From: Paenibacillus turicensis
GTDB lineage: Bacteria; Bacillota; Bacilli; Paenibacillales; Paenibacillaceae
DNA: 64,000 bases
Direction: 5' to 3'
NCBI RefSeq assembly: GCF_017873435.1
Contig: NZ_JAGGKG010000001.1
Span: 62,001-126,000 of the forward strand
Positions 8,944 through 17,200 of the stretch are shown here, piece by piece (the first letter of the stretch is position 1; each line of letters begins with the position of its first letter). Made by a program: the position numbers and the translations under genes. Below the pieces are notes generated by a model that had not been told where the DNA came from, made no database searches, and saw only the letters and a program-made list of their open reading frames with translations.

Positions 8944-9318
8944 TTATAATAATTCCTTTGCAGCCGTATCAACCTCCTCAATTACATCATAGGGTTGAGG
9001 TTCGTTAGATAACCTAATAAGCTCTTGTGTTAACTCGACTCTTACATCTGGAGTCAATCTATTTACTAACTCGGTTAAAATCCAATATTTCCACATTCCG
9101 TCGTTGGAATTCAGTATCTGCTTAAAATGTGGAATTAATTCTTTATCAAATTGAATTAAAATATCCCTCACTGCTAATGAAATCGGCCAATTGGTATCCT
9201 GTAACCAAATAAGTAATTCTGGAATAACCTCTCTTAAGGCATCCTTATCATATTCTTTTAACTTATTCACACTGTCAAAGTCATGTTTATCTTTTGGAAG
9301 CAGTTGACGAATATCCAT
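8944..9318 (-). CDS. DUF5071 family protein (HEAT-like, possible immunity protein)
   Basis: 124 residues, all helical in appearance. LLPKDKHD at the N-terminus, the central LLIWLQDTNWPISLAVRD and NSNDGMWKYWIL match what I know of DUF5071. Proteins of this type are small, cytosolic and often found in clusters of toxin-immunity genes; their biochemical role is not established. The start overlaps the stop of the upstream anchored protein by one base region (9318), so the two are co-translated. Its presence beside paralogues of an RHS-linked gene suggests an immunity-gene cluster, which is inference. Confidence 0.72.
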   Translation of the reverse strand: MDIRQLLPKDKHDFDSVNKLKEYDKDALREVIPELLIWLQDTNWPISLAVRDILIQFDKELIPHFKQILNSNDGMWKYWILTELVNRLTPDVRVELTQELIRLSNEPQPYDVIEEVDTAAKELL

Positions 9319-9866
9319 TATTTCTCCTCCACAAAACTATTTTTTATTGGTGGGCTATCTTCTAGTTTAATTAGCTTAATTTTGTATTTTTCAAATAATT
9401 CATCGGCATTAATTATACTAAATTCACGTGGTTCACCTTGTTTCTGATATAATAAGGCATCTGGAAACAAAGTACTAACACCATCATATTCTTGTATGTC
9501 ATTCATATAATATTTTGCACTTTCGGGAGCGAAAAAGATCGCTGTTGTCTCGTTTATATGTTCCAGTAATATATACTCGTTCCCACTCTTTAATTGATCC
9601 TTCCATTTACGATGCTTCCCTTGACCCTCATTCCAACCAACACCATCATACTCACAAATAACCGTATCTGTAGCTACTTTTTTCTGCCCATTAACTTCAT
9701 ATTCTAAACGTACTGGAAATTCAGCATATGTAACTTGTGGGACTGGAGGATCGTCTTCTAATAAACCGCCTAATCCTATTAACAACCAGGGTAAGGTGAA
9801 AAATGCGATCACAATAGTGAAAAGTATAATTGGAATCCATGCAATAATTGATGCTTTCCTTTGCAT
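9318..9866 (-). CDS. Membrane-anchored protein of unknown function, paralogue of the gene at 13651
   Basis: About 182 residues from the ATG at 9866 (AAGGTGG lies 11 bases upstream; an in-frame TTG at 9899 is less likely). A basic start, one hydrophobic helix (about 6-28), then an extracytoplasmic domain beginning LLEDDPPVPQVTYAEFP. Roughly three quarters of positions match the protein at 13651-14190, which sits next to the RHS gene. The first 90 and last 40 residues are nearly identical, while the middle (after HRKWK up to FPDALLY) differs. I do not recognise the family. The paralogue's position next to an RHS toxin-like gene makes an immunity role plausible but unproven. Confidence 0.62.
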   Translation of the reverse strand: MQRKASIIAWIPIILFTIVIAFFTLPWLLIGLGGLLEDDPPVPQVTYAEFPVRLEYEVNGQKKVATDTVICEYDGVGWNEGQGKHRKWKDQLKSGNEYILLEHINETTAIFFAPESAKYYMNDIQEYDGVSTLFPDALLYQKQGEPREFSIINADELFEKYKIKLIKLEDSPPIKNSFVEEK

Positions 9867-9870
9867 TATC

Positions 9871-10194
9871 TTAATTACCACCTTTATTTGCAATCCCAAG
9901 ATACCACCATATCACTTTATGATATCCAATTAACTTCAATGGAATTTCTTCCAAATCATTAATACTGTAATTATAAAAATAAACATTTTCCTTTTGATAA
10001 AGTTGATATGTCCCCATCGAGAGTAATTGATCTTTAAATTTATATAAGGCAACAACATATCTAGGTTCCTTATAACCATTTACCTCTAAATCCTCTAGTG
10101 TAATTTGATGAAAATCTGAAATAGCTTTTATAGCTTCAATACTCTGAGTATAAACTGAAGGATAAGATTCCTGTGGATGTATACCTATAGTCAT
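9871..10194 (-). CDS. Small protein of unknown function, probable exported/anchored N-terminus
   Basis: 107 residues from the ATG at 10194. Unrecognised; many aromatic residues and an acidic middle. The codons just upstream of this ATG, in frame and free of stops back to 10247, encode a hydrophobic run (ILSITVTLVLSIG) that would serve as signal peptide or anchor, but they contain no ATG, GTG or TTG. Either a rare start such as ATT is used, or the original start was lost. It ends just before the start of the paralogous anchored protein and belongs to the same minus-strand operon. Confidence 0.45.
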   Translation of the reverse strand: MTIGIHPQESYPSVYTQSIEAIKAISDFHQITLEDLEVNGYKEPRYVVALYKFKDQLLSMGTYQLYQKENVYFYNYSINDLEEIPLKLIGYHKVIWWYLGIANKGGN

Positions 10195-10234
10195 TCCAAT
10201 ACTTAATACTAATGTAACTGTTATACTTAAAATT

Positions 10235-10420
10235 CTATACCCGTATAGTTATAGTAATACAAACAAAAATTAATAATGAATTAATAACAAATGTTGCTGG
10301 TACAGTCATAACTCTTGCAAGTCCTGTATACGGGAAAAGTTTAATTAATATGTATTGCATGAATACACTTGGCAACATCAATAGCAGAAATGTAGTGATG
10401 TTCTTCCAGTTTCTTTTCAT
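10235..10420 (-). CDS. Small two-helix membrane protein
   Basis: 61 residues with two hydrophobic segments (about 8-28 and 38-58) and a basic N-terminus (MKRNWKN). AAGGAG lies seven bases before the ATG, a strong ribosome binding site, so expression is likely. It is the first gene of the minus-strand operon leading to the DUF5071 gene. No family recognised. Its end overlaps the hydrophobic upstream extension of the next gene, so translation may continue by coupling. Confidence 0.5.
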   Translation of the reverse strand: MKRNWKNITTFLLLMLPSVFMQYILIKLFPYTGLARVMTVPATFVINSLLIFVCITITIRV

Positions 10421-10460
10421 GATATTCTCCTTGTTTCACCTAGTCTCCTAAGTTCACTTA

Positions 10461-10498
10461 ATTTAATAGACTTGTTTCTATTTAATAGACTTATTTCA
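10461..10498. repeat. Two tandem 19-bp direct repeats upstream of 10420 gene
   Basis: Units at 10461-10479 and 10480-10498 both read ATTTAATAGACTT followed by a TTTC-type end, with one or two differences. They lie 40 to 80 bases upstream of the minus-strand gene at 10235-10420 and about 50 bases before the leader peptide of the plus-strand exporter. A direct repeat between divergent genes can be a regulator binding site; nothing else identifies it. Confidence 0.45.
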
Positions 10499-10547
10499 AA
10501 AAATACATTACCATTTTATTTAATGTTTATAGAAAGGGGTGATGTTC

Positions 10548-10619
10548 ATGATTTATTATGACAGAATAAAAATTATGATCCCACCGTTTCCCTTCAAAGG
10601 ATGTTTTTTCCCCATATAA
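10548..10619 (+). CDS. Candidate 23-residue leader peptide upstream of the drug exporter
   Basis: ATG at 10548 preceded by AAAGGGGTGATGTTC, a strong ribosome binding site, opens a 23-codon frame that ends with TAA at 10617, 22 bases before the exporter ATG. The peptide is MIYYDRIKIMIPPFPFKGCF plus a short end: rich in aromatic and proline residues, with a PPFPF stretch that could slow ribosomes. Leader peptides in front of antibiotic-response genes often control them by ribosome stalling. I cannot show that it is translated. Confidence 0.5.
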   Translation: MIYYDRIKIMIPPFPFKGCFFPI

Positions 10620-10641
10620 ATAATTCATTAGGAGAATATTT

Positions 10642-11844
10642 ATGGAAAAAAACATCCGAACAATAGAAACTAAGAAAATCAGCTTGGCTTTACTCGTCTG
10701 CCTTGTTGGTTTCCCACAAATTAGCGAAACAATTTACACACCATCTTTAACAGATATTGCTCAAAGCTATCAAGTAACGTTAAACCTAGCTCAAACAACC
10801 TTAAGTATTTATTTTCTTGGTTTTGCACTTGGTGTATTCTTTTGGGGAATCATTTCAGACTATATAGGTCGCCGCAAAGCTATGAACTTTGGTGTAGCTA
10901 TTTATGTCCTTGGGTGCTTATTTTGCCTAGTATCAAGCAATATTGTTATGCTCTTCATTGGACGCTTAATTCAAGCCTTTGGCGCAAGCACTGGCTCTGT
11001 TACAACTCAAACGATTTTACGAGACAACTACCATGGTAATGAGCGACACCAGCTTTTTGCAAAAATTTCAGCTGTCTTAGCATTTTCACCAGCCATCGGA
11101 CCATTAATTGGCGGTTTCATTGGGCAATATTACGGTTTTCGTACTGTATTTTTATCTTTGGTGTTAATGGGAATGGCTTTACTCTTTTGGAGCTTAAAAA
11201 GTTTACCAGAAACAGTGCATCTTAATCATACAAGCTTTGATACTAAGAAAATCCTTGCAATTGGTAAACGGATTTTAGTCGATCCCTATACATTAACCTT
11301 TGGTATACTAATCGGTATATTTAATGGCATTTTGTTTAGTTATCATTCCGAAGCTCCTGGTATATTCATCGAGAAGTTTCATTTTAGTCAAAGTCAATAT
11401 GGTTTTATGGGCTGTGTGGTTGCTACAGCAACCATTTTAGGGGCTTGGTTATCTAGTCGAGCATTAAAAAATCAATCGCCAAATACAACTATTAAAAATG
11501 GAATCAGGTTATCTATAGTAGGTACTGTATTTCTCAGTTCAACTGCGCTTCTGCCATTACCTCAAGCTATTCAAGTAATACTATATATTGCTGGTATTTT
11601 CATAATCCTTGCTGGTATAGGTATTGCTTTACCCAACTGTTTAAGCTTAGCCTTAGTTAAGTTTCGGGAAGCAGCAGGAACAGCTGGTGCATTTTTAAGT
11701 TTAGGCTACTATATCATTGTTAGTATTTGCACGTTTTTGATTAGTTTCCTTCATACAGGTTCAATACTTGTATATCCGTTATTTTGTCTAGTATTGTTGA
11801 TAGTTTCTTTATTTTTGATGAGATTAATAAATAGGAGCAGTTAA
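10642..11844 (+). CDS. Bcr/CflA family multidrug exporter (MFS)
   Basis: 400 residues, about twelve hydrophobic helices. The N-terminal region has the Bcr/CflA pattern: IYTPSLTDIAQSYQVT in the first loop, FWGIISDYIGRRKAMNFG as the loop 2-3 motif A, and GRLIQAFGASTGSVTTQTILRD in helix 4-5 (motif C-like region SPAIGPLIGGFIG in helix 5). Such proteins expel drugs such as bicyclomycin, or sulfonamides, by proton antiport across the cytoplasmic membrane. AGGAGAATATTT precedes the ATG. It stands alone on the plus strand among minus-strand small genes and has a terminator just downstream. Confidence 0.88.
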   Translation: MEKNIRTIETKKISLALLVCLVGFPQISETIYTPSLTDIAQSYQVTLNLAQTTLSIYFLGFALGVFFWGIISDYIGRRKAMNFGVAIYVLGCLFCLVSSNIVMLFIGRLIQAFGASTGSVTTQTILRDNYHGNERHQLFAKISAVLAFSPAIGPLIGGFIGQYYGFRTVFLSLVLMGMALLFWSLKSLPETVHLNHTSFDTKKILAIGKRILVDPYTLTFGILIGIFNGILFSYHSEAPGIFIEKFHFSQSQYGFMGCVVATATILGAWLSSRALKNQSPNTTIKNGIRLSIVGTVFLSSTALLPLPQAIQVILYIAGIFIILAGIGIALPNCLSLALVKFREAAGTAGAFLSLGYYIIVSICTFLISFLHTGSILVYPLFCLVLLIVSLFLMRLINRSS

Positions 11845-11872
11845 AACGATTTTCTTTCGAATTGACTGAGAT

Positions 11873-11910
11873 AAGCGGCTACGTTCTGCGGAATGTAGTC
11901 GTTTATTTTT
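11873..11910 (+). terminator. Rho-independent terminator after the exporter gene
   Basis: AAGCGGCTAC (11873-11882) pairs with GTAGTCGTTT (11895-11904), ten pairs with two G-U wobbles, followed by ATTTTTAT. It starts 28 bases after the exporter stop. Confidence 0.75.
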
Positions 11911-12002
11911 ATAATTTCCAAAGTGTTATTTCACCATAAAATGCTTCAACACAAAATCTATGGAAAAGTAAATCACCACTAGGTACAAGATGATAAAATC
12001 CT

Positions 12003-12293
12003 TTATTTGCTAATATAATCTTTTATTTCACCATCATTCCCCAAATAAATCGATATTATATTTCCTGACTTAGTATAGAACCTAGTTCGATAATCCATTT
12101 CTTTAAAACTATACCGATCCTCTACTTTTATAATTACCTCATTTGGAAAAACCTTTGTCAAATATTCTTCGGCTTGTTTTCTAAAGTAATATTTCCCCCA
12201 TGGTGTTCCATTTAACATGAAGTAGATATAGCCACCTACGGCCAAAAATATTAACAAATAAATTACTGGTACAATTCCTCTTATTTTTTTCAT
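12003..12293 (-). CDS. YfjL-like membrane-anchored small protein (array member 1)
   Basis: 96 residues: a basic start, one hydrophobic helix (about 8-27), then NGTPWGKYYFRKQAEEYLTK and a short beta-rich region (RFYTKSGNIISIYLGNDGEI). The NGTPWGK motif after one helix resembles the N-terminal domain of Bacillus YfjL-like proteins, whose function is unknown. It is the last of four related minus-strand genes between the exporter and the RHS locus. An immunity or envelope role is conceivable; only the family resemblance and topology are visible. Confidence 0.6.
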   Translation of the reverse strand: MKKIRGIVPVIYLLIFLAVGGYIYFMLNGTPWGKYYFRKQAEEYLTKVFPNEVIIKVEDRYSFKEMDYRTRFYTKSGNIISIYLGNDGEIKDYISK

Positions 12294-12362
12294 ATTTCAG
12301 TTACCTACCATCAATGAGCTTTTAATTTATTTAAATTTCTTAAAATTTTTCCTGTTTAGCCC

Positions 12363-12627
12363 CTACGGATTCACTTTTTCATTCATGTAACTTTGCAGTT
12401 GTTTATTTTTATCTAAAGAAACGACTATTTCTCGACCAGTTTTTATATAAAACGAAGAATGATAATCCATTTCTACAAAGTTGTACCAACTTTTAATCTT
12501 TATAATTTTCCTCATTTGGATAAGCATCCCTAATATATATTTCAGCTCTTTTACCAAATGAATATTTCTTCCATGGTATGCCATCAATCATAAAATATAT
12601 TGAGCATAAAATTATAGCAATAAACAT
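12363..12627 (-). pseudogene. Frameshifted YfjL-like gene (array member 2)
   Basis: From the ATG at 12627 the frame gives a hydrophobic start, then IYFMIDGIPWKKYSFGKRAE and AYPNEE, the same order as its neighbours, but stops after NYKD. The continuing homologous part (KIIKIKSWYNFVEMD, then SSFYIKTGREIVVSLDKNKQLQ) is in another frame that ends at 12363. One extra G in a GAGGAAAA run would explain the shift. A 74-codon open frame covering only the second half is therefore not an independent gene. Confidence 0.7.
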
Positions 12628-12703
12628 AATCTTCCAAAATACCTTTAATCTCTTAATAAGGACGCCTTCTTTTTTAATAGAGTTAGAATAAAGGATTAAT
12701 GCA

Positions 12704-12909
12704 CCTAATTTAATACTTTAATAATCTTTAATCGTTATTAAAACCTTGCAATTGCTTGTCGTCTCTTACAGAAATAAATATACTTTTCCCAGATTTAATA
12801 TAAAATGTTGCATTATAATTTCCACTAATAAAACTATATCCAACCTCTATATCTATAACTTGTTCATTTGCATAATTTTCCTTTAAGTATTCCTCTGCTT
12901 GTTTTTTAA
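12704..12909. repeat. About 206-bp segment duplicated at 13101-13305
   Basis: The segment covers the 3' half of the gene at 12728 plus about 25 bases downstream. It matches 13101-13305 at all but roughly a dozen positions, 396-397 bases apart. The N-terminal halves of the two genes differ much more. This indicates a recent tandem duplication or gene conversion restricted to the extracytoplasmic half. Confidence 0.85.
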
Positions 12910-13048
12910 ATTGAATTCTTCCCCACGGTGTACCATTAAAAGTAAAATATATCAAGCAAGCAATGAATACTACTAAAAAACAGGTAAATAAAAGTATAAT
13001 CCACTCTGATTTTTTTGATAAAATTGAATCAAAAAATTTATTCATCAT
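12728..13048 (-). CDS. YfjL-like membrane-anchored small protein (array member 3)
   Basis: 106 residues: cytoplasmic start of about 15 residues, a hydrophobic helix (about 17-36), the NGTPWG motif, then a predicted outer domain with KENYANEQVIDIEVGYSF and KSGKSIFISVRDDKQLQGF. From YANEQ onward it is almost identical to the neighbour at 13124, while the N-terminal half is diverged. Function unknown, as for the other members. The gap of 75 bases to the upstream member shares the duplicated segment. Confidence 0.6.
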   Translation of the reverse strand: MMNKFFDSILSKKSEWIILLFTCFLVVFIACLIYFTFNGTPWGRIQFKKQAEEYLKENYANEQVIDIEVGYSFISGNYNATFYIKSGKSIFISVRDDKQLQGFNND

Positions 13049-13123
13049 ATTATCACCTTAAAAAGTAAACGCCCAATAAGATTGAAGCACCTTGCACTAC
13101 CTAATTTAATACTTTAATAATCT

Positions 13124-13411
13124 TTAATTGTTAGTAAATCCTTGCAATTGCTTGTTGTCTCTTACAGAAATAAATATACTTTTCCCAGATTTAATATAAA
13201 ATGTTGCATTATAATTTCCACTAATAAAACTATACCCAACGTCTATATCTATAACTTGTTCATTTGCATAATTTTCCTTAAAGTATTCCTCTGTTTGTTT
13301 TTTATAGTAATATTTCCCCCATGGAGTTCCATGAGTAACAAATTCTATAGAATAGTAAACTACAACAAGTAAGAGAACATAAACAAGCAACTTTTTTCTA
13401 ATTACAACCAT
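13124..13411 (-). CDS. YfjL-like membrane-anchored small protein (array member 4)
   Basis: 95 residues: a hydrophobic helix close to the start (about 6-24), then HGTPWGKYYYKKQTEEYFKE and the same outer region as member 3. It is the first of the four tandem members and lies downstream of the anchored protein gene at 13651, with 239 bases between. That gap holds a hairpin at 13604-13636 and is otherwise AT-rich without a gene I can support. Confidence 0.6.
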   Translation of the reverse strand: MVVIRKKLLVYVLLLVVVYYSIEFVTHGTPWGKYYYKKQTEEYFKENYANEQVIDIDVGYSFISGNYNATFYIKSGKSIFISVRDNKQLQGFTNN

Positions 13412-13603
13412 CCTCTCATTTATTCAATTTTAATCAAGGATTTCTACCTAAAAAATCACGTTATGAAGTGAATCTCGTTATATGTTTTTCTTTTATCTAA
13501 CCTTCTAATCAGAATAATCGAGAGATAAATTGATAGGTATAATGCTACAATACATTTATGTAATCTAATATTCTTACTGGCTCAACCCTTAATGAATATA
13601 AGA

Positions 13604-13636
13604 TTCAAGGGCGACATTTTACTGCCCGCCCTTGAA
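13604..13636 (-). terminator. Inverted repeat downstream of the 13651 gene
   Basis: TTCAAGGGCG (13604-13613) and CGCCCTTGAA (13627-13636) form a perfect ten-base stem with a 13-base loop, 15 bases after the minus-strand stop. The tail TCTTATATT is only partly T-rich, so termination may be incomplete. Confidence 0.55.
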
Positions 13637-13650
13637 GATATATTTATAAA

Positions 13651-14190
13651 CTATTTCTTCTCTACAAAGCTATTCTTAATCGGTGGGCTATCCTCCCATT
13701 TAATGAGTTTAATTTTGTATTTTTCAAGTAATTCATCAGCAGATATTATGCTAAATTCACGTGGCTCCCCTCCCTTTTTATACAATAATGCATCTGGGAA
13801 CAATCCTCCACCTACAACATAGTCTTTTAAGTCATTCATATAGTATTCAGCAGTTCTAGGGGCATAATATATTCCTGTTGACTCATCTATCTTCTCTAAA
13901 AATATTCGTTCATGCCCACTTGCTAATCGCCGCTTCCATTTACGATGCTTCCCTTGACCTTCATTCCAACCTACACCATCATATTCACAAATTACTGTAT
14001 CTGTAACTACTTTTTTCTGACCATTAACTTCATATTCCAAACGAACTGGAAATTCCGCATAGGTGATTTCGGGGACGGGAGGATCGTCCTCTAATAAACC
14101 ACCTAAACCTATGAGTAGCCATGGCAAGGTCACATATGAAATTAGAATCGCAAAAAGTATCAGTGGAATCCATGCAAAAAACTTTTTCAT
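13651..14190 (-). CDS. Membrane-anchored protein next to RHS gene; candidate immunity protein
   Basis: 179 residues: MKKFF start, a hydrophobic helix (about 5-28, with a second hydrophobic patch), then LLEDDPPVPEITYAEFP and an extracytoplasmic domain ending PPIKNSFVEKK. AAAGGTAGG precedes the ATG. It begins 97 bases after the end of the RHS gene, on the same strand, the usual place of an immunity gene for an RHS/WapA-type toxin. A near-copy lies at 9318. The two are almost identical at both ends and differ in the middle. An outward-facing anchored immunity protein would suit a lipase-like toxin acting at the membrane. Family unknown; the role is inference. Confidence 0.6.
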   Translation of the reverse strand: MKKFFAWIPLILFAILISYVTLPWLLIGLGGLLEDDPPVPEITYAEFPVRLEYEVNGQKKVVTDTVICEYDGVGWNEGQGKHRKWKRRLASGHERIFLEKIDESTGIYYAPRTAEYYMNDLKDYVVGGGLFPDALLYKKGGEPREFSIISADELLEKYKIKLIKWEDSPPIKNSFVEKK

Positions 14191-14287
14191 TTATAACCTA
14201 CCTTTACTTCCATCATAGAATTCATTTTTTTAAATATATAATATTTTTAACAGTTTTTGTATCAACAGATTTTTTACTAAACTTGTT

Positions 14288-17200
14288 TCAATATTTGTAA
14301 CCCATCTGTTTTAGAGCATTAATCACTGCACCCATAGAATGGTTTTTTATTGCATTTATAATATTTGTATAACGTTTTTTTGTATTAACTGGATATTGGG
14401 TTGGTAAGACTTTCTTTTTACCAATAGGTTCTGATGTAGAATCGAAAACTTGATTTAAAGCTTCTCCTTTGACAATGTAAGAGGTCATCTTTGCATAATA
14501 TGATTTCTTATTTAGATCATATAGCTCCAAAGAAACTGATGCAGGATTAAATAATATTGCATTTCTATTTGTCGCTACAGCATTTGCAGCGGCTTCTGCC
14601 CCCCCTTTTGAATGTCCAATCATGGTCACTTCTTCTTTTAGATGAGCTTTATCAAATTCTTTTGCAAACTCAATTGAATCTACCATATCTAACGAAACTC
14701 CGGCCACTTGTTCAATATTATTTAACCAATCTGAATATGTTTTAGAAAAACCACTGCCACCAGTACCTTTATTTACAAAGGCATACTCAAGTTTTCCATC
14801 CCATTTCTTACGGTAATAAACACCTATTTTTAACCCATCATCATTTTCCTTAATCTCTTTAATGATCCATCCACCATCAAGTTCCTTTTTTTCCTCTATC
14901 TTTTCAGCAGTAACACTATATACATCATCTGCCATTTTAGCAGCTTGCAGAACAGTTGGAATATGTCCACTTGGGTCGATATAAGTTAGTGGATTGTTCT
15001 CAACATAAGAATACAAGTTCAAACTTAATGGATTCGTTAGATCGCCTTCGTGTGTGTCCTTACTTACAAATCTCCCTATTGCAGGATCATAATATCTTGC
15101 TCGTAAGTAATATAATCCGGTCTCATTATCAAAAATTTCACCTGCATATTTGAAATCGTTACGAACTGCTTCTTCCTGTTCAACAATGTTACCCCATTCA
15201 TCGTATTTATAATGATTAACAATTTGCCCAGAATCATCCATTAACTGCACAACATCTCCATGACCATTATACAAGTAAAAATACTTTTTATTTGTGCTGA
15301 CATCCCGTTTAGCAAGGAGTCGATCAGGTCCCCATGTATAGTTTGCAATAGCTTTATTGTTAGCATCTGCCTCAGAAATTACTTTACCTGCATTATTGTA
15401 TGCGTAACGCACCTTTTCAACTGAGGATGTAGGGTTTTGACTATTATTATTCTGATCGCTACTTGTAGATTGGACTGTTGTCGTCGTTTTAGCTAATCGT
15501 AAACCTTGCATTTCATACTCAAACTCAGTGGTCGTATTTTCCTTAACCACCTTACTCACTTGATCCCACAAGTTAAAGGTGTACGTCTGTTCCTTCGTAT
15601 CTACAACTTGACTAGCACCCTTGAGGGTTTTCCGATTTCCTCTAGCATCATAGGTGTAGACGATTGTCTCTCCAGAAGGGCGTTTCACTTGAATCAAACG
15701 GTTTAGCTTATCATACTGATAATTAGTAGTCCCTACACTATCCTTGATGCTTGTTATATTACCGTTATTGTCATAGACATAGGAAAACTCAGAAACTATT
15801 ACTGTTCCTTTTTTATTGCTTACCTTAATTAATCTACCGATTCCATCATAATTATAATCACTTGTCAGATAGCTACCATCTGACAATTTTGGATAGGTGA
15901 TTCGCTGAAGCTTGCCATTTGGCTCAAAGCTATATTGTGCATTTGCATTGTCCTCTGTCGTAACAACATGTGAGCCATTTGTTTGAACTTTATTAATACG
16001 TGTCTTGTCATAGCTATAGTTTGTAAAGTAATCAAAAGCATCTGCTACATTTTTAATCTGATTTTGATCATTATATTCATGGCGAACTACAGTTACTGTA
16101 CCATCGTATAATGTGGCTTTATATGTTTGTGCCCCATAAATATTGTAGTCATTGTAAACGGTCATATAGTTTGACCCATTACGCAGTTCTTCTTTACGTG
16201 AAGGACCAAATCCTTTAAATTGATAAACATTTTTTAGAACTGTAGAGCCTGTCACTGATACTTTAAAAATACCTCGCCCTAGTTCATCATATATATAATT
16301 ACTTATGTTATTATTTGGATCGGTTTTGGCAGCTACTTGACCTAATTGGTTGCGGGAAAGCTTTTCTTGATTGCCACCTGTATCTGTACTACTCGTTAGA
16401 AAACCAGATTCATCATAACCTTTAGATTTTGTCCAGCTTTTTGCATCCTCGCTTTGGGTTGTTGTCAACATGTTGCCTAACTTATCATAACCATAAGAGG
16501 TTGTCTGATTTAAGGCATCTGTAACTGCAACTAGTCGATTTAATTTATCGTATTGGTATTTAGTCACATCTCGATTTGGGTTAGTATAGGTGAGCACATT
16601 ACCTAGACCATCATACGTAAATTCTTCCTGAATCGTACCGCCAGAACGATTAGGCCAATTTGGATAAGCCCTAAGCATAGTTTGTCTTCCCCATTGATCT
16701 GAGAAGGATTCTACCACCTTACGCTTCAAGCTATCTTGGGCACTATTGCGGAAAGCAGAAACGTCCTTTGCAGCTACCATGTATGAAGTGTTTTTTCGAT
16801 CAATAATATCCTCTTCATTACGATATATGTTTCCATAAGGGTCAACAGACTCTATATTTCTTCCCCAAGCATCATAACTTGCAGTTGATGCATTACCACC
16901 CGTATCCACAACATAAGTTGGACGCCCATCAAGATCGTAATGATATTGCTGTAGGATTAGCTCCTCATTTTTAACATTATTTAATTGTCCTAATAGAACT
17001 GCATTACCAAAGCCATCATAAAATTCATGCTTGATATTATCATAGTTAGCTCCACCATCACTGACTCTTGTAGTTTTCGTATAGGAGTCAATACGTGAAG
17101 TGATTAAATATTTATTTACATTATCAAAATAATCCGCGCTATTCTCTACAATTTGATCAAAATATTGATTTACATCCTCACGTTGATATCGTTCACCATT

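Noticed and set aside
12363..12587. 74-codon frame as an independent gene
   Set aside because: It matches only the second half of its neighbours; the first half is in another frame, so it is a broken gene.
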